This document shows positions 44,991 through 55,077 of a stretch of DNA of 64,000 nucleotides, piece after piece (within the stretch, counting starts at the first letter, position 1; each line of letters starts with the position of its first letter). Source of the DNA: Raffaelea ambrosiae (lineage: Eukaryota; Ascomycota; Sordariomycetes; Ophiostomatales; Ophiostomataceae). The notes beneath the pieces were generated by a model. That model saw only the letters and a list, made by a program, of their open reading frames with translations. It did no database searches and had not been told where the DNA came from. The DNA lies in contig PCDI01000003.1 in the NCBI GenBank assembly GCA_002778195.1, forward strand, positions 310,001-374,000, given 5' to 3'. The translations under genes were made by a program, and so were the position numbers.

Positions 44991-46912
44991 ATGCATAGAC
45001 CCAGGCCACGCAGGCCGTCGTGGCCCGTCTTGCCCTTGCTGACTGCCGCCATCACTACTCTATTTACTCCAGCTGGTGTCACAGCCGCCATGGTACACAA
45101 GGATTATGGCGTCCGCCAGGTCGAAAAGGTCTTCGTCACCACGCATCTGAACCTGCTTGGCCGTGCCCAGACCTCAACATGTCCGACCAGCTATTCGCTC
45201 TGCCCGGCCTCCGTCGGTGGTGGTTGTTGTCCCAGCCACTATTCATGTGCCACCGACTCGTGCGTCCAGACGACGGCACCGGCTGTGACTGCGTGTGGAC
45301 GGCTGGGGTACTTTGGCTGTGGCCTCGACGTCGGCGGCGGCTGCTGTCCTACTGGTTAGTCCATGAGCTGTCCCAAAACTCATAATAGCAATAATCCAAG
45401 TAAAGTGAGATTAACCCAATTGTCCATGCAGGTTATATATGCGGTGCCAATGACTGCACCGCTCCGGTTGGGGTTTCTCAGAGCTATCAGTGTCCCACGG
45501 ACTACCAACTCTGCCCAGCATCGTACAATTATGGATGTTGCAAGACTAACATGGCCTGTGGCCCTAATGCGTGTTATGCCACCACGCCGTCGACCATCGT
45601 CTTCACGGCAACATTTACAACAACAACCGGCAGCACCGGAAGGGGAGCCGTCACCACCGTCACATCAACAACTGTCGAAACACCAACCGTGCCAAGCGGA
45701 CTGCCGAAGTCCTCCTCGAACGGGGTCTTGCCCAAATATCTTCCAAGCACTCAGCCCAAAGTGTCGGCAGTCGCATCAAAAGATGACTCGTCCTCGTCCG
45801 GATTAACAAAGGCACAGATCGGTGGCTTGATTGGCGGGTTGGTTGTTCTGCTGATTGTCGTCCTGGTGTCCGCCTTTGTCATTGTCCGCCGTCTTCAAAA
45901 GACGGCCAGTATTGTGGCATCCCGCGGCGGGTCATCCAGTGCTACGAGTAGTGGGAAGAGTGCAGGCGGTCCGAACAACGGCGGTGGAAACGGCGGCAGA
46001 AGCGGGAGGGGGGCGAGGCAAATGGCCCAGGTCCATCAACCTACTCCTTCCCAGATCGATCGGATGGAATACGACGACTTGTTGGAAAGAACATCAAGGA
46101 GGGGCGCGTCCACGCGTGGGCATACCCCATCCGCATCTGGCACATCGAGCATGCATGACCTCGGCATTGCCCAACATAGCGGAAGTTCGAGAAATGTCAG
46201 AGCAGCATCGATGTCGTCAGATATCCACGCCCAAGCAAAGGTCAGCTCAGACATGTCGACAGTCGGAGCTCCTGGCGGTGTGAGTGCAGGTGGATCCCTC
46301 GATATACCAAGCCGTGTCCAGAACAGACCTGGACGCCGGTCGGTGAGCACAGATGCACGTACTAGCTCCGACTCCGGGTCACGCCGGGGGTCTGCAGCAT
46401 GGTTAAATTTCAGCCGAATGCGCCACGAGAGCAATGCCAGCGAGCTCTCTGACACAAGCAACATCCGCACGGGAACAGAAGCACAGCCAGCCGAGCTGGA
46501 TATCGAAGGTGGTTTCATTCCCGAGCTGCCGTCCGCATCGCCTGGAGCATCGACAGTCTCTCCAATGCTAGGAGGGCAAAGCGAAAGTGACAGGAAAGGT
46601 AAAGGCCGCTCCTTCAGTGCCTCCAGTGTGGCCAGTGCACACCAGCAGAAACGGTCGATGGATCTATCTCATTCGAGAACCCGAAGCAACAGCAGCAATA
46701 GCGCCATCAGTTTTACTCCAAGCCATAACCGAGACCGAAGCGGCAGCTCCGCCAGTTACCAGCAAGGCCAGCCGCAGCACCAGAGACTCGACTCAGTCTC
46801 GGAGGCAGTAGAGCATCTGCATGGCCACTACGGCCCGACAAACGTGGCTGCTGGTCAGACACGGGCAGGAGTTAATGTCAACTTTGACGTTAGCTCGCCT
46901 ACTGTACCTTGA
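44991..46912 (+). CDS. Cys-rich single-pass plasma-membrane protein (sensor-like), unknown family
   Basis: 614 residues from two exons (44991-45354, 45432-46912). An N-terminal hydrophobic signal lies at about 12-33 after a basic start. The ectodomain carries three similar Cys units: CPTSYSLCPASVGGGCCPSHYSC, then a CGRLGYFGCGLDVGGGCCPTGYIC unit completed across the intron, then CPTDYQLCPASYNYGCCKTNMAC. A Thr/Ser-rich stalk (about 185-245) follows, then one transmembrane helix (about 251-276; IGGLIGGLVVLLIVVLVSAF) with a stop-transfer RRLQK. The ~340-residue cytoplasmic tail is Ser/Arg/Gly-rich, full of potential phosphosites. The layout resembles fungal wall-sensor or receptor proteins (signal, Cys head, Ser/Thr stalk, TM, disordered tail), but the Cys head is not the WSC type. 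Function inferred from architecture only. Confidence 0.82.
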
Positions 46913-49900
46913 CACTTGACGACTGCCTTGCACATCTCATGTGCACACGCTCATTATTCTGTCCATATTTTGGAATATGTTGGACCAGATTGGAGGATAT
47001 AGCATCCTGTTTCCTATACGTCTGATCATATTCAGTAATGGAAACAGCAATTTGAAATCAGCGCGGAGTTTGACATTTTTTGTATGTTTTATCAGCTTTA
47101 TTTTTTTTTCTCAATCTGTTTTTGGCTTGCCTTTCCGGGGCGTTTTGTTTTAACAACCCGGTGTGTTGCACATGGGCGTTTTCAGGAAATACCCGTCTCG
47201 ATGAGTTCCATACTTTCCCTAGCATTGACGGGGGGTAGTTATATCTTACTATACTTTGCAGAAAAATGAATTCCGCTTTCGTTAATTCTACTTTCTTGTG
47301 GTTCTGGCCACTCCACATGGCTGCTTGTCCTTGTCTAAATGGTTCACCGAATTAGGTAACTGGGTTTGCTTTTCGGGGTTTTTTTTGGACGTTGGGGTGA
47401 TGCATGCCGAAATGCAAAACTGCTCAGATAAGACGGAGACCTGTGCCAACAAACAAACATGGTCTTGGTCATGCACGAAGGAATACACAGGAGGGAGAAC
47501 AAACTTCGAGAAGGGAATTTACGAGGCCACCAATTGGCGACAAAAGAGATATACACCAAACCTACGTCGCCGTTGATTGTTTCCAGAACTATTGTGCGCC
47601 ATGCGGAGCCAATCATGTCGAGCACCCCCCCTGACGGAGCCGTGAGAACGGTGGGCAGGATCGAGGTTCACGAGGCCGGGAACCAATGGAAAAGCCATTA
47701 AAGAAAGATGACAAGCCTTCCTCTTTTCCCGGTCTCTGGATGGTCCAAAAAAGAAACCGAAGGAAGTCTGTTGCCGGCCATGACAGGCCGGCCAGAGCAA
47801 CATGAGGAAGGCTACGTGTCAATGAGCGAGAATGTCGACGGCAACGTCCCACGTGGGAGGCAGACCGGGCGAATCACGATGCATAAAGCCCAAAGCCAGA
47901 CCTCGTGCATTCCTAAGGACTACCTTGGTAATCGGCTTATCAGCCGTCTCTCTGATGGGTGCCTGATGATCTCCGTTCTGGCGTCGGTGGTGCTCTGCTC
48001 CTCGGTCAGGCTTCTGGAAAAGCGGCGGATAATTTCATGGTGTGGTTCTCTCTGCATGGTTCTGCGTGTAATAGCAGGCGACCTTAGGGCTAGAGGTGTT
48101 TTGCTGCTGGACCGGCCGGGCATTTTTCTCCCATTCTGGCCGAGGTCTTAGCATTGCAGCAACTGGTTTGGTGAGGAAACATACACCGTGAAAGGCACGC
48201 TGACAGGACGAGCAATGCCCACGTGCCTCCCCCAGAGGTGTTCCCGGCGTTCGTCTCCAGCGGGTGGTCGTTAGTTCCGCTGATCGGTGACCAAGAAGGA
48301 CAAGAGAACGAGGACGGGGCCAATGGTAGCGACCGTTGGGTCCGAGTCTATTCTCTGCTTGAGTTGAATATTCCGCAGTCGACCAAGAGGGCCCAGAGGT
48401 ATGGAAACCGTGCCCACTGCCGACTTCTGTTTTTCTTACTCCGTAAATTGGTTTTCACGGAGGAGGCGTGCGGTGTATCTTACGAGACGAGACTCAGGCG
48501 AGCTCGCGGCTTACACCGTAGACGGTCCAATGTCTGGGCTGCAGAACGGGTTTGTGTCGGAGAGGTTCAACCATACGGGAGCGGAAATACGCACTGGAGA
48601 ACCTTGGCATCTACTTGCCGTGGAACGCATGTACGAGTAATGTCATGCAAGTATCTTACAATGGAGTGGTACAGAGCAAGCTACACAGAATGGCTGCGCC
48701 ATGCTTGTACTCGTACGTACTATGTACAAGCCAGTATTGACAGGACCCAAGCCACATGGTTGGCTCCGAATAGCTGTAGTTACGGGACAGCGCACAATTG
48801 GGAATGCCAACTGCAGCGAGAGGGGGCCTTGGGGTAGTTTTTTCTTGTTCAAAGTGCATGTAGCATTGGGACTGTTACTAATATTGGCGCTTTCCCTCTT
48901 TGGAGGCTCGCAGCATGGCACTAACTACTATGTATGTAGCACGACGAGCATGCCCACTTTTTCTTGTGGCTCCGCCAGTAAAAGCCGCGGTATGGGTCGC
49001 TGGCTGTCTGGTTCTTTCTGGTCTATTTGGTCTTTCTGGTCGTTCTGGCTCTCGCTGGTGCCGCTTTCTAACGCTCGTTCCCAGGACACCTCCGGACACT
49101 CGCCCGCCTGGGTCTATGGGCAGGCATAGGGGGATCCATGTGGCACGTTGCATCTCTCGGAGCACTAACTTGTCTCACAACCTGAGGCTCGGTTTGGGGG
49201 GACAGTCTAGTGGACAGGAAGACTCAATCAAGAACAAGAGACACAACTCGTCCAAGACATGCAGAGTACACAGATATGCATATGTTTTCCTCTGCCTACC
49301 TCCCTTGCCGTTATCTCCTGCCGAATGCGATGTATTGGATAATACAGCAATACTACGAAATGTCCTCCTTCTCTTCTGGATTGAGAGACAGCCCCCCCAT
49401 GTGCCGCACGTTGGTGCAAGGAACCACCAAACTAACTTTACTTTTCGTCCAGTCTTTGGCTCAGCAGGCTAGCCCCAATCTGGGCAATGTCTAGATGCCC
49501 ACCCCTGTTCGATAAGCTCAGTTTGCTGGTGTGGACGGTGTCGGTCTGGCGGTCCCGCCCAGACTCTGGGTTTGTTCGTTCTGAAGTCGCTTTTCTTTCC
49601 ACCGTTTTTCTTACAGTCTTTCTTTCAGTCTGTTTGTGTCTGCCTCCGTCTTTCTCTTGTCTTGCAGCACTTCTCAACTTACGTACTCGTACTGCTATGT
49701 ATGTAAATAGCCACCGTCCCAAGAAGCCAGCCAGTTGATACCCGTGTGGCTCCACCAGCAGTCCCCCCTCCCCATCCATCCATCCTCTCGGCGGCCAGAA
49801 GAAGTTCTCTTTCCAAACCCCTGCCACACCAAAGTCAGCCCCCGTTGCCCTGTCGCTGCTTTTCATAGGTCCGCCCAGACCAACCTGAGCAGAGTGGTTC

Positions 49901-50607
49901 CTGCGCTGCTGGGGCTTTCTACTATGTAGCTACTTTCTACACACCTTTTTGCCCGTGACCCTCTTTTCCAGGTCGGGCAGGTCTGAGGTAGCGTCCTGTC
50001 GCTTCGTTCTAGTCCGGGTCTCTGGGAACGGGCGCGGGCAAGCAATAGTGCGCTTTTTCGGATAGAGAGGAATCAGCCTCTCCCCCTCCCATCCTCGCAC
50101 CAAAACATTGTTCCCAAGCATGCGGTGGTATATCCATGCATGGGAAGTGAGCTGTTGCGCCAACGCAACGCTACTGGGGGTGGAAGACGGACTAAGAGCG
50201 GGCCTGAGAGCCGTATTACAGCATGTATGCAAACACTGAGGCAAAGAGAGAGAGGAAGCGAACATTAGACACAAAAGTAGCCTCACCAGAGTCTGTGACC
50301 TCCACACCCACCACCCACCACCCACACCCAGGAACCCAGGCCGACCGAAGGAGACCGTTGTGAGAGTAGTAGAAGACAACCTGTAGAGTCACTTCTCGTA
50401 TATATATTTCTCGCGTCTGCTCCCACCCCCCGGAGTGGTTTTTCCCTTCCCCCTTCTCCTCTTTTTTGATTCTTCTTCTCTTCTTTTTCTTCTTCTTGAT
50501 GCAAGAAAGAAAACCTAGACCAGCTCTCTAATCTTCTTTCCCAACAAAACAACTCTCTCCTTTAACCCCCCCCCCCCCTAATCTTCCGCTCACTCACAAC
50601 CGTCACC
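46913..50607. other. 3.7-kb intergenic region
   Basis: No supported gene. It includes the 3' region of the membrane-protein gene (AT-rich to about 47300) and the upstream region of the small secreted gene: a TATA box at 50399, then a CT-rich leader with a C run (about 50567-50578) just before the ATG. Between 47300 and 50300 I see only short frames with no protein-like character. Confidence 0.5.
50399..50406 (+). promoter_or_regulatory. TATA box for the secreted-protein gene at 50608
   Basis: TATATATA about 205 nt before the ATG, followed by a CT-rich leader, as for the related gene at 24022. Confidence 0.5.
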
Positions 50608-51307
50608 ATGAAGGTCCTCGCCATCCTGTCCCTCGCCTCGGTTGCCTTTGCCGGCGTCAACGTCTTCGAGAAGCGCGCCTGCTCTGGCAACAACTGCAAC
50701 CGTGCCATCACCGGTACCCGTGCTGGTCTCCCGGCCACCTCGATCCGCCAGTCCGACTGCTCCAGCTTCATGCTGACTGTTGTGACCCCGTCGGCTGTGT
50801 ACGTTGGGTCCTGTTGACCAGTGGTTCTGGTCGTGGATCAATTCGTGGCCGAGTCCAGACCAGTCCAATCCACTCCAATTCGGTCAATCCAGTTCACCTA
50901 GTCCTGTCTACTCTGTCCGTCCATGACGGGGCCATTGGACAAGCAGAGGATGCTGGCTGGCTCGGATGCTGGAATGTGGATTGAACTACGGACCAGACTC
51001 CGGTCCACGATTGCTCTTTATTTTTATTACTTGGATAGAAAAGCCCCGGCACTAACATTGTATTGACAGCACCTCCACCACCTGGGTTGAGGCTGACGAG
51101 ACCACCGCCCCTGCCAAGCGCGACTTCGACATCGAGGCCCGCCAGGCCACCTCGGTTGCCAGCGTCCTGCCGGCCTACGCCACCCACTGCTCGTCTGCTG
51201 CTGCCTACGCCTCGGCCTGCTCCTGCTGGGGTATCACTCCCACGGTCTCCACGGCTCCTGTCCCAACTGTCACCGTGACCAGCACCTACGACTACTGCGA
51301 CCTGTAA
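50608..51307 (+). CDS. Small secreted Cys protein, paralogue of the protein at 24022
   Basis: 142 residues from two exons (50608-50798, 51070-51307). The signal peptide is MKVLAILSLASVAFA; a Kex2-type KR follows at about 22-23 (EKRAC). Module 1 (GNNCNRAITGT ... SDCSSFM ... VTPSAV) matches NNCARAVTGT ... ADCSAAM ... VTPSGV of the 24-kb gene. A short acidic linker with another KR leads to module 2 (THCSSAAAYASACSCWGIT), which matches YYCTDYAAYTRACSCWGIT. It lacks the long Thr/Val repeats and the C-terminal Cys domain of its larger relative and ends TSTYDYCDL. The intron is rather long for this window (271 bp) and falls just after module 1, where the larger gene has none. Small size, secretion and paired Cys are effector-like, but function is unknown. 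Confidence 0.83.
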
Positions 51308-53338
51308 ACGGGTTCGCCTCGCAAAAGCGAACTGCTTAGAGGAGAGAGGGCGGGGGTGCGTGAGAAGGGGAAAGGGAAGGAAGGGAGAGATGTGCAGAGT
51401 TTGGTAGAGCGAGAAACGGGAAGGAAGAGCGCAGAGGGGATTGCGTTTGACCAGAGGAAAGGACAGCAACGGATCCGAGCATTGGACGACGAAAGACATC
51501 GCGACGACGACCGGCCCTTCCAAGACAGAACCAGCTCCCAGATTGGTTCTGCCCTTCATTTCTTCCCTCGCAAAAAATACGATCTCTCTTCGTTTTCTTT
51601 CTTCCTCTGTTCAGACTTTTGGCTCTCCCCGTTTTGACGTGTTTCTCTTCTTCCCATTCTTGCCCAGGATAGGATGCTTTTTGTCGTCATCCGAAAAGAG
51701 CAAAGCATTCTCGGCCAAAAAAATGTGTATATGAATGACAAAACGACCGTAGATATAATGTGTGTTTTTTTTTTTTTCTGCTGTTTTTATCTGTTCATAT
51801 TTGACCTTTTTTACACTCTTTTGTGTGGTCGCATTTTCATTGATCTAACTATGCTTAAAGCGAACGTTAACCGATTTTTAAACTTGGTTCCGCCTCTACA
51901 GCTTGCGACCCAGAAATATGGCCCTGGTTCTGGAACCTCTTGCTCCAATTCTGCGTTTTAGGGTAGGAAAATCCTTTGGTTCGGTGACCTTGTTCCTGTG
52001 TTTTCTTTGTCCATTTTTTTTTCTGCCCACCCCGGTTCGAACAGCTCTGCCGATCGCTCTCCTGACGCACCAAGGACCATAAGGCTGGAAGAGATCGGCA
52101 CTGGATAGAAAAGCGAGCAGCAATGGGCGCCGAGGGCACAAGATCAGTTCAAACCAGACGACGATTAAGCCTCGTGCAGTTCTTGAAAAATGTCGCCGGC
52201 GAGCATTTGGCAAGGGCAAGCCTGATTCAACACAACTAGTTACCAGCACGAGCCCCGGAAGGGAGTAGGCAAAACAAAACACGAGAAATACCGGCATGAT
52301 GGATTTCAACAAAGCTAAAAGATGGGTTCTATCTTCTGGCTATTAGTTAATATTGGTTAAGCCTCATGAGGAAAGAAAAGTTGCGCCAAATCTTCCCCTC
52401 ACTTGAAATCGCAATTAACCAGCCCATTTTGCCGCTGCAACTAACGACAAGTCAAAGAGGAGCAAGAGAAGAAAAAAGCAGATTCGCATTAGGTCATTGT
52501 CCCTGTTTTTCAGGAGAATGCAACGGTAACAAGAATCGAGCGTCATGGTGGGTTTCTGTGTTTCCACATTCAGGACGAGAAAACGTGGTTGCTGATGATC
52601 TGGTAAAAACTATGTTTATCGGATCCCCACAGACAACCGGTAGCACCTTGCTTTCTTTTTCATTCTTCTCTCGCCCAACGCCATCTGACAGTTCCGCGGG
52701 CCTTGTTGGTCTTCGCTCAGTAGGAAGAGAAACGCCGTCCGCAGAACCACAAGTCTTGCCAGCCGGGACCTTCGCAAAAACGGGGGCAGGGGCCGGACAT
52801 GTTTTCGAATTACAAAAGAAAAAGAAAGAAAGCTTTTCGAAAGTATCGTCTCCTATGCGCCCTCGCCTTCGGAGCTTCTAGACGGATGAAGTCTAGAAGA
52901 CCAGGGCCACCATGTGTCAAGTATGTACGTATTGGTCCGGTATCGGTCTCGTTCGAATCATGCAGGCAAGCTGGAACAATTGTCTGTTCCTCTTCTAAGT
53001 CTGAACAAACTGAACAAAATAGCAGAGGTTGAAATAGAAAACGAAACGGCCTCTCTGATTGATATATATATGTACACAAGAACGGGGAAAATAGCCGTCA
53101 AGGCTAAGGGCGTGAAAGAAAGAAGAAAACAAGCGATTGTAAGCAAAATCGAGAAAAGAAAAAGGAACCTGTTCATGCCAGCACTCTTCTCTCATCTCTA
53201 GTCATTTGATCTTTCATCTCTTTTCATGTTTCGCGTCATCCCATCATCATAGAGAAAGAAACACCCGTCAAGAGCGCAAGTCTCAAGCACGAGATCTCCT
53301 GCACGAAATCAACTTCCCGAATCCATCCCGAGATCAAC
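51308..53338. other. 2.0-kb convergent 3' spacer
   Basis: Holds the 3' ends of the small secreted gene and the LPMO gene. Purine-rich just after 51310, then mixed. No protein-like frame found; a signal-peptide-like minus-strand frame at 51896-52312 was rejected. Confidence 0.5.
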
Positions 53339-54584
53339 TTAGTCGGCCCGACGTCCGCGTCGAAGCTGGCGCAGAGGAGGTGCTGCCGAGGCTGCCAGCA
53401 CCTCCAGGTTGTCCGTCTGGCCCTCCCGGCACACCGTGCCGGCCGCCATGCCCTGCACTACGCTCCACTGGCCCGAGGCACATCGCTGGAAGGAGTTTCC
53501 ACCGGTCACGCAGATCCACCGGCCTTCGGTGGCGCACGAGGTGCCGGCCGCCATGGCGTCTGAGGCGCCAGAAGCAGCCAGAACAGCGGTAGCAGGGGCC
53601 GCGGGAGCAGGGGCCGCGGGAGCAGCAGGAGCTCTGTAAAAAAAAAAAAAAATTAGCATGAAGAAAACAACAAACGCAGTACGATCTTCGAGTGAAGATA
53701 GTCTTCTCCATCTTTTTGTCCCAGGAAAGATGTTCAAGTTCGCGTGGGGAGCTGTGCACTTACGGTGCTGGGTCGGCTGGCTTGGCAGCCACGACATCCG
53801 CAACAGCCGAAGCTGGCGTGAGGTTGCTGTCGTTGCTGTTGTCGTGGTTGGAACCACTGCCAGCCGCCTGCTTGCCGGCGACGGCGTAGCCCGCAAAACC
53901 GTTCTCGCAGCCACCACCCTGGGGCGGGACGGCACCGGAATTGCCAAACGCCACATCCGGGCCAGGCCGGGGGAATTGCACGTCCTGGCTGTCGACGGTG
54001 CTGCAGCCGTTGCCGACGTTGGCCACGAACAGACCCGGCCGCGACTTGAGCGGTGCGTTGGTGGCCCGCTTAGGAGCGCCACCACTGCCCTTGGTGACCT
54101 TGATGTGGGCGCAGTTCATGTACATCTCCCGGTTGCCCAGCCGGTTGAACCACGTCCAGGCCAGCAGAGCGTCGCCGCCGGGGGCGTCCGACGGGATGGA
54201 GAAGTCTAGGGTGGTCGGGCCGGGCGGGCAGCCGCCCTCAAACGACTGCAAGACCGTAAACGACTGCCCGCGATCGTACGACAGCGAGATCTGACAGGAC
54301 CCGCCGCCGTGGTTGGCGCCTCCGACAATGGAGATGTTGGCGGCCTGTCCGGCGGCGAAGCTGGCCGTGGCGGCGCCGGCCGGGGTGTCGTAGTCGGCCT
54401 GGTAGCCCTTGCAGGGGAAATTGGAGCCGTCGGGGAAGAGCGGGGCGGTCATTGTGTAGTCGATGGCGGCAGGGACGGAGAGAGGGTTGAACTTGGAGCG
54501 GAAGGGGGCCGGGAAGTTCATTTCCATATGGGCCGAGACGGCGGCCACGGCCGAGGTGAGGGCATAGACGGAAGAGGACTTCAT
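53339..54584 (-). CDS. AA11-like lytic polysaccharide monooxygenase with C-terminal X278-like module
   Basis: Secreted copper enzyme expected to cleave chitin oxidatively. Two exons (54584-53764, 53633-53339) give 371 residues. The signal peptide (1-18) ends AAVSA, so mature residue 1 is His19, the first ligand of the copper histidine brace; His92 in GGANHGGGSC is the likely second, with Tyr155 (REMYMNCAH) a candidate axial residue. Motifs NFPAPFRSKFNP, FPCKGY and GGSCQISLSYD fit the AA11 fold. A Ser/Asn/Ala linker leads to the intron; exon 2 starts with an Ala/Pro hinge and encodes a Cys-containing module (about 302-350; SCATEGRWICVTGGNSFQRCASGQWSVVQGM) like the X278 modules attached to AA11 enzymes, then a basic tail. 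The intron has a T14 tract before the acceptor. Reading through the donor stops at once (CCG TAA). The upstream in-frame extension is rejected because it would mask the signal peptide. Confidence 0.88.
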
Positions 54585-55013
54585 GGTTGCCAGGGTCGGG
54601 AGAACGAGCTTGTGGAGAGCGATGCTCAATGGGCTTGTGATACGACACGGTTCTGATAACAACAAAGCTTCAAGTGAAGCAAGTGAGGCAGAAAAAGATG
54701 TCTGCGCGGAGCCTGTCCAGCGTAGGTGATATGGGAAGAGGGGGGCTAAGGAGCGTGTGGTGATGTTTCCAATTTGCGGGTTGTGTTCAAAGGAGTGGAA
54801 GAAAGGAAAGCAAAAAAAAAAAAAGGCTTCGGATGTGCCTGGCAGAAGAAGGAATGCAAGAAGAGAAGGCAAAGCAGATTGGCTGAAGAGCCTACTTGGT
54901 ATGGCTACCAGAAAAAAAAGAATCCCGAGAAGGTGAAGACAAACGGAAAAAAGGGAAAGGGAAAAGGCAAGGTGAAAGCAAGAGGACATCCTTGGGGCCA
55001 AGGATATCACCAA

Positions 55014-55022
55014 CCATTTATA
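55014..55022 (-). promoter_or_regulatory. TATA box for the LPMO gene
   Basis: TATAAATGG on the minus strand, 430 nt before the start at 54584. The leader would be long, so this is only a candidate. Confidence 0.4.
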
Positions 55023-55058
55023 CATAAGAAGGAGGGACGTCCCTTCGACCATCTTCTA

Positions 55059-55077
55059 CCCCCCCCCCCCCCCCCCC
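55059..55077 (+). repeat. Poly-C run (19 nt)
   Basis: Uninterrupted C tract just upstream of the candidate LPMO TATA box; length may be unreliable. Confidence 0.85.

Noticed and set aside
48223..48837. 204-codon plus-strand frame
   Set aside because: No recognisable domain, rare-codon text and no promoter-like signals.
51896..52312. Minus-strand frame with a hydrophobic start (MLKSIMPVFLVFCFAYS)
   Set aside because: The signal-like start is tempting for a small secreted protein, but the rest is basic low-quality sequence without Cys pairing, and nothing supports expression.
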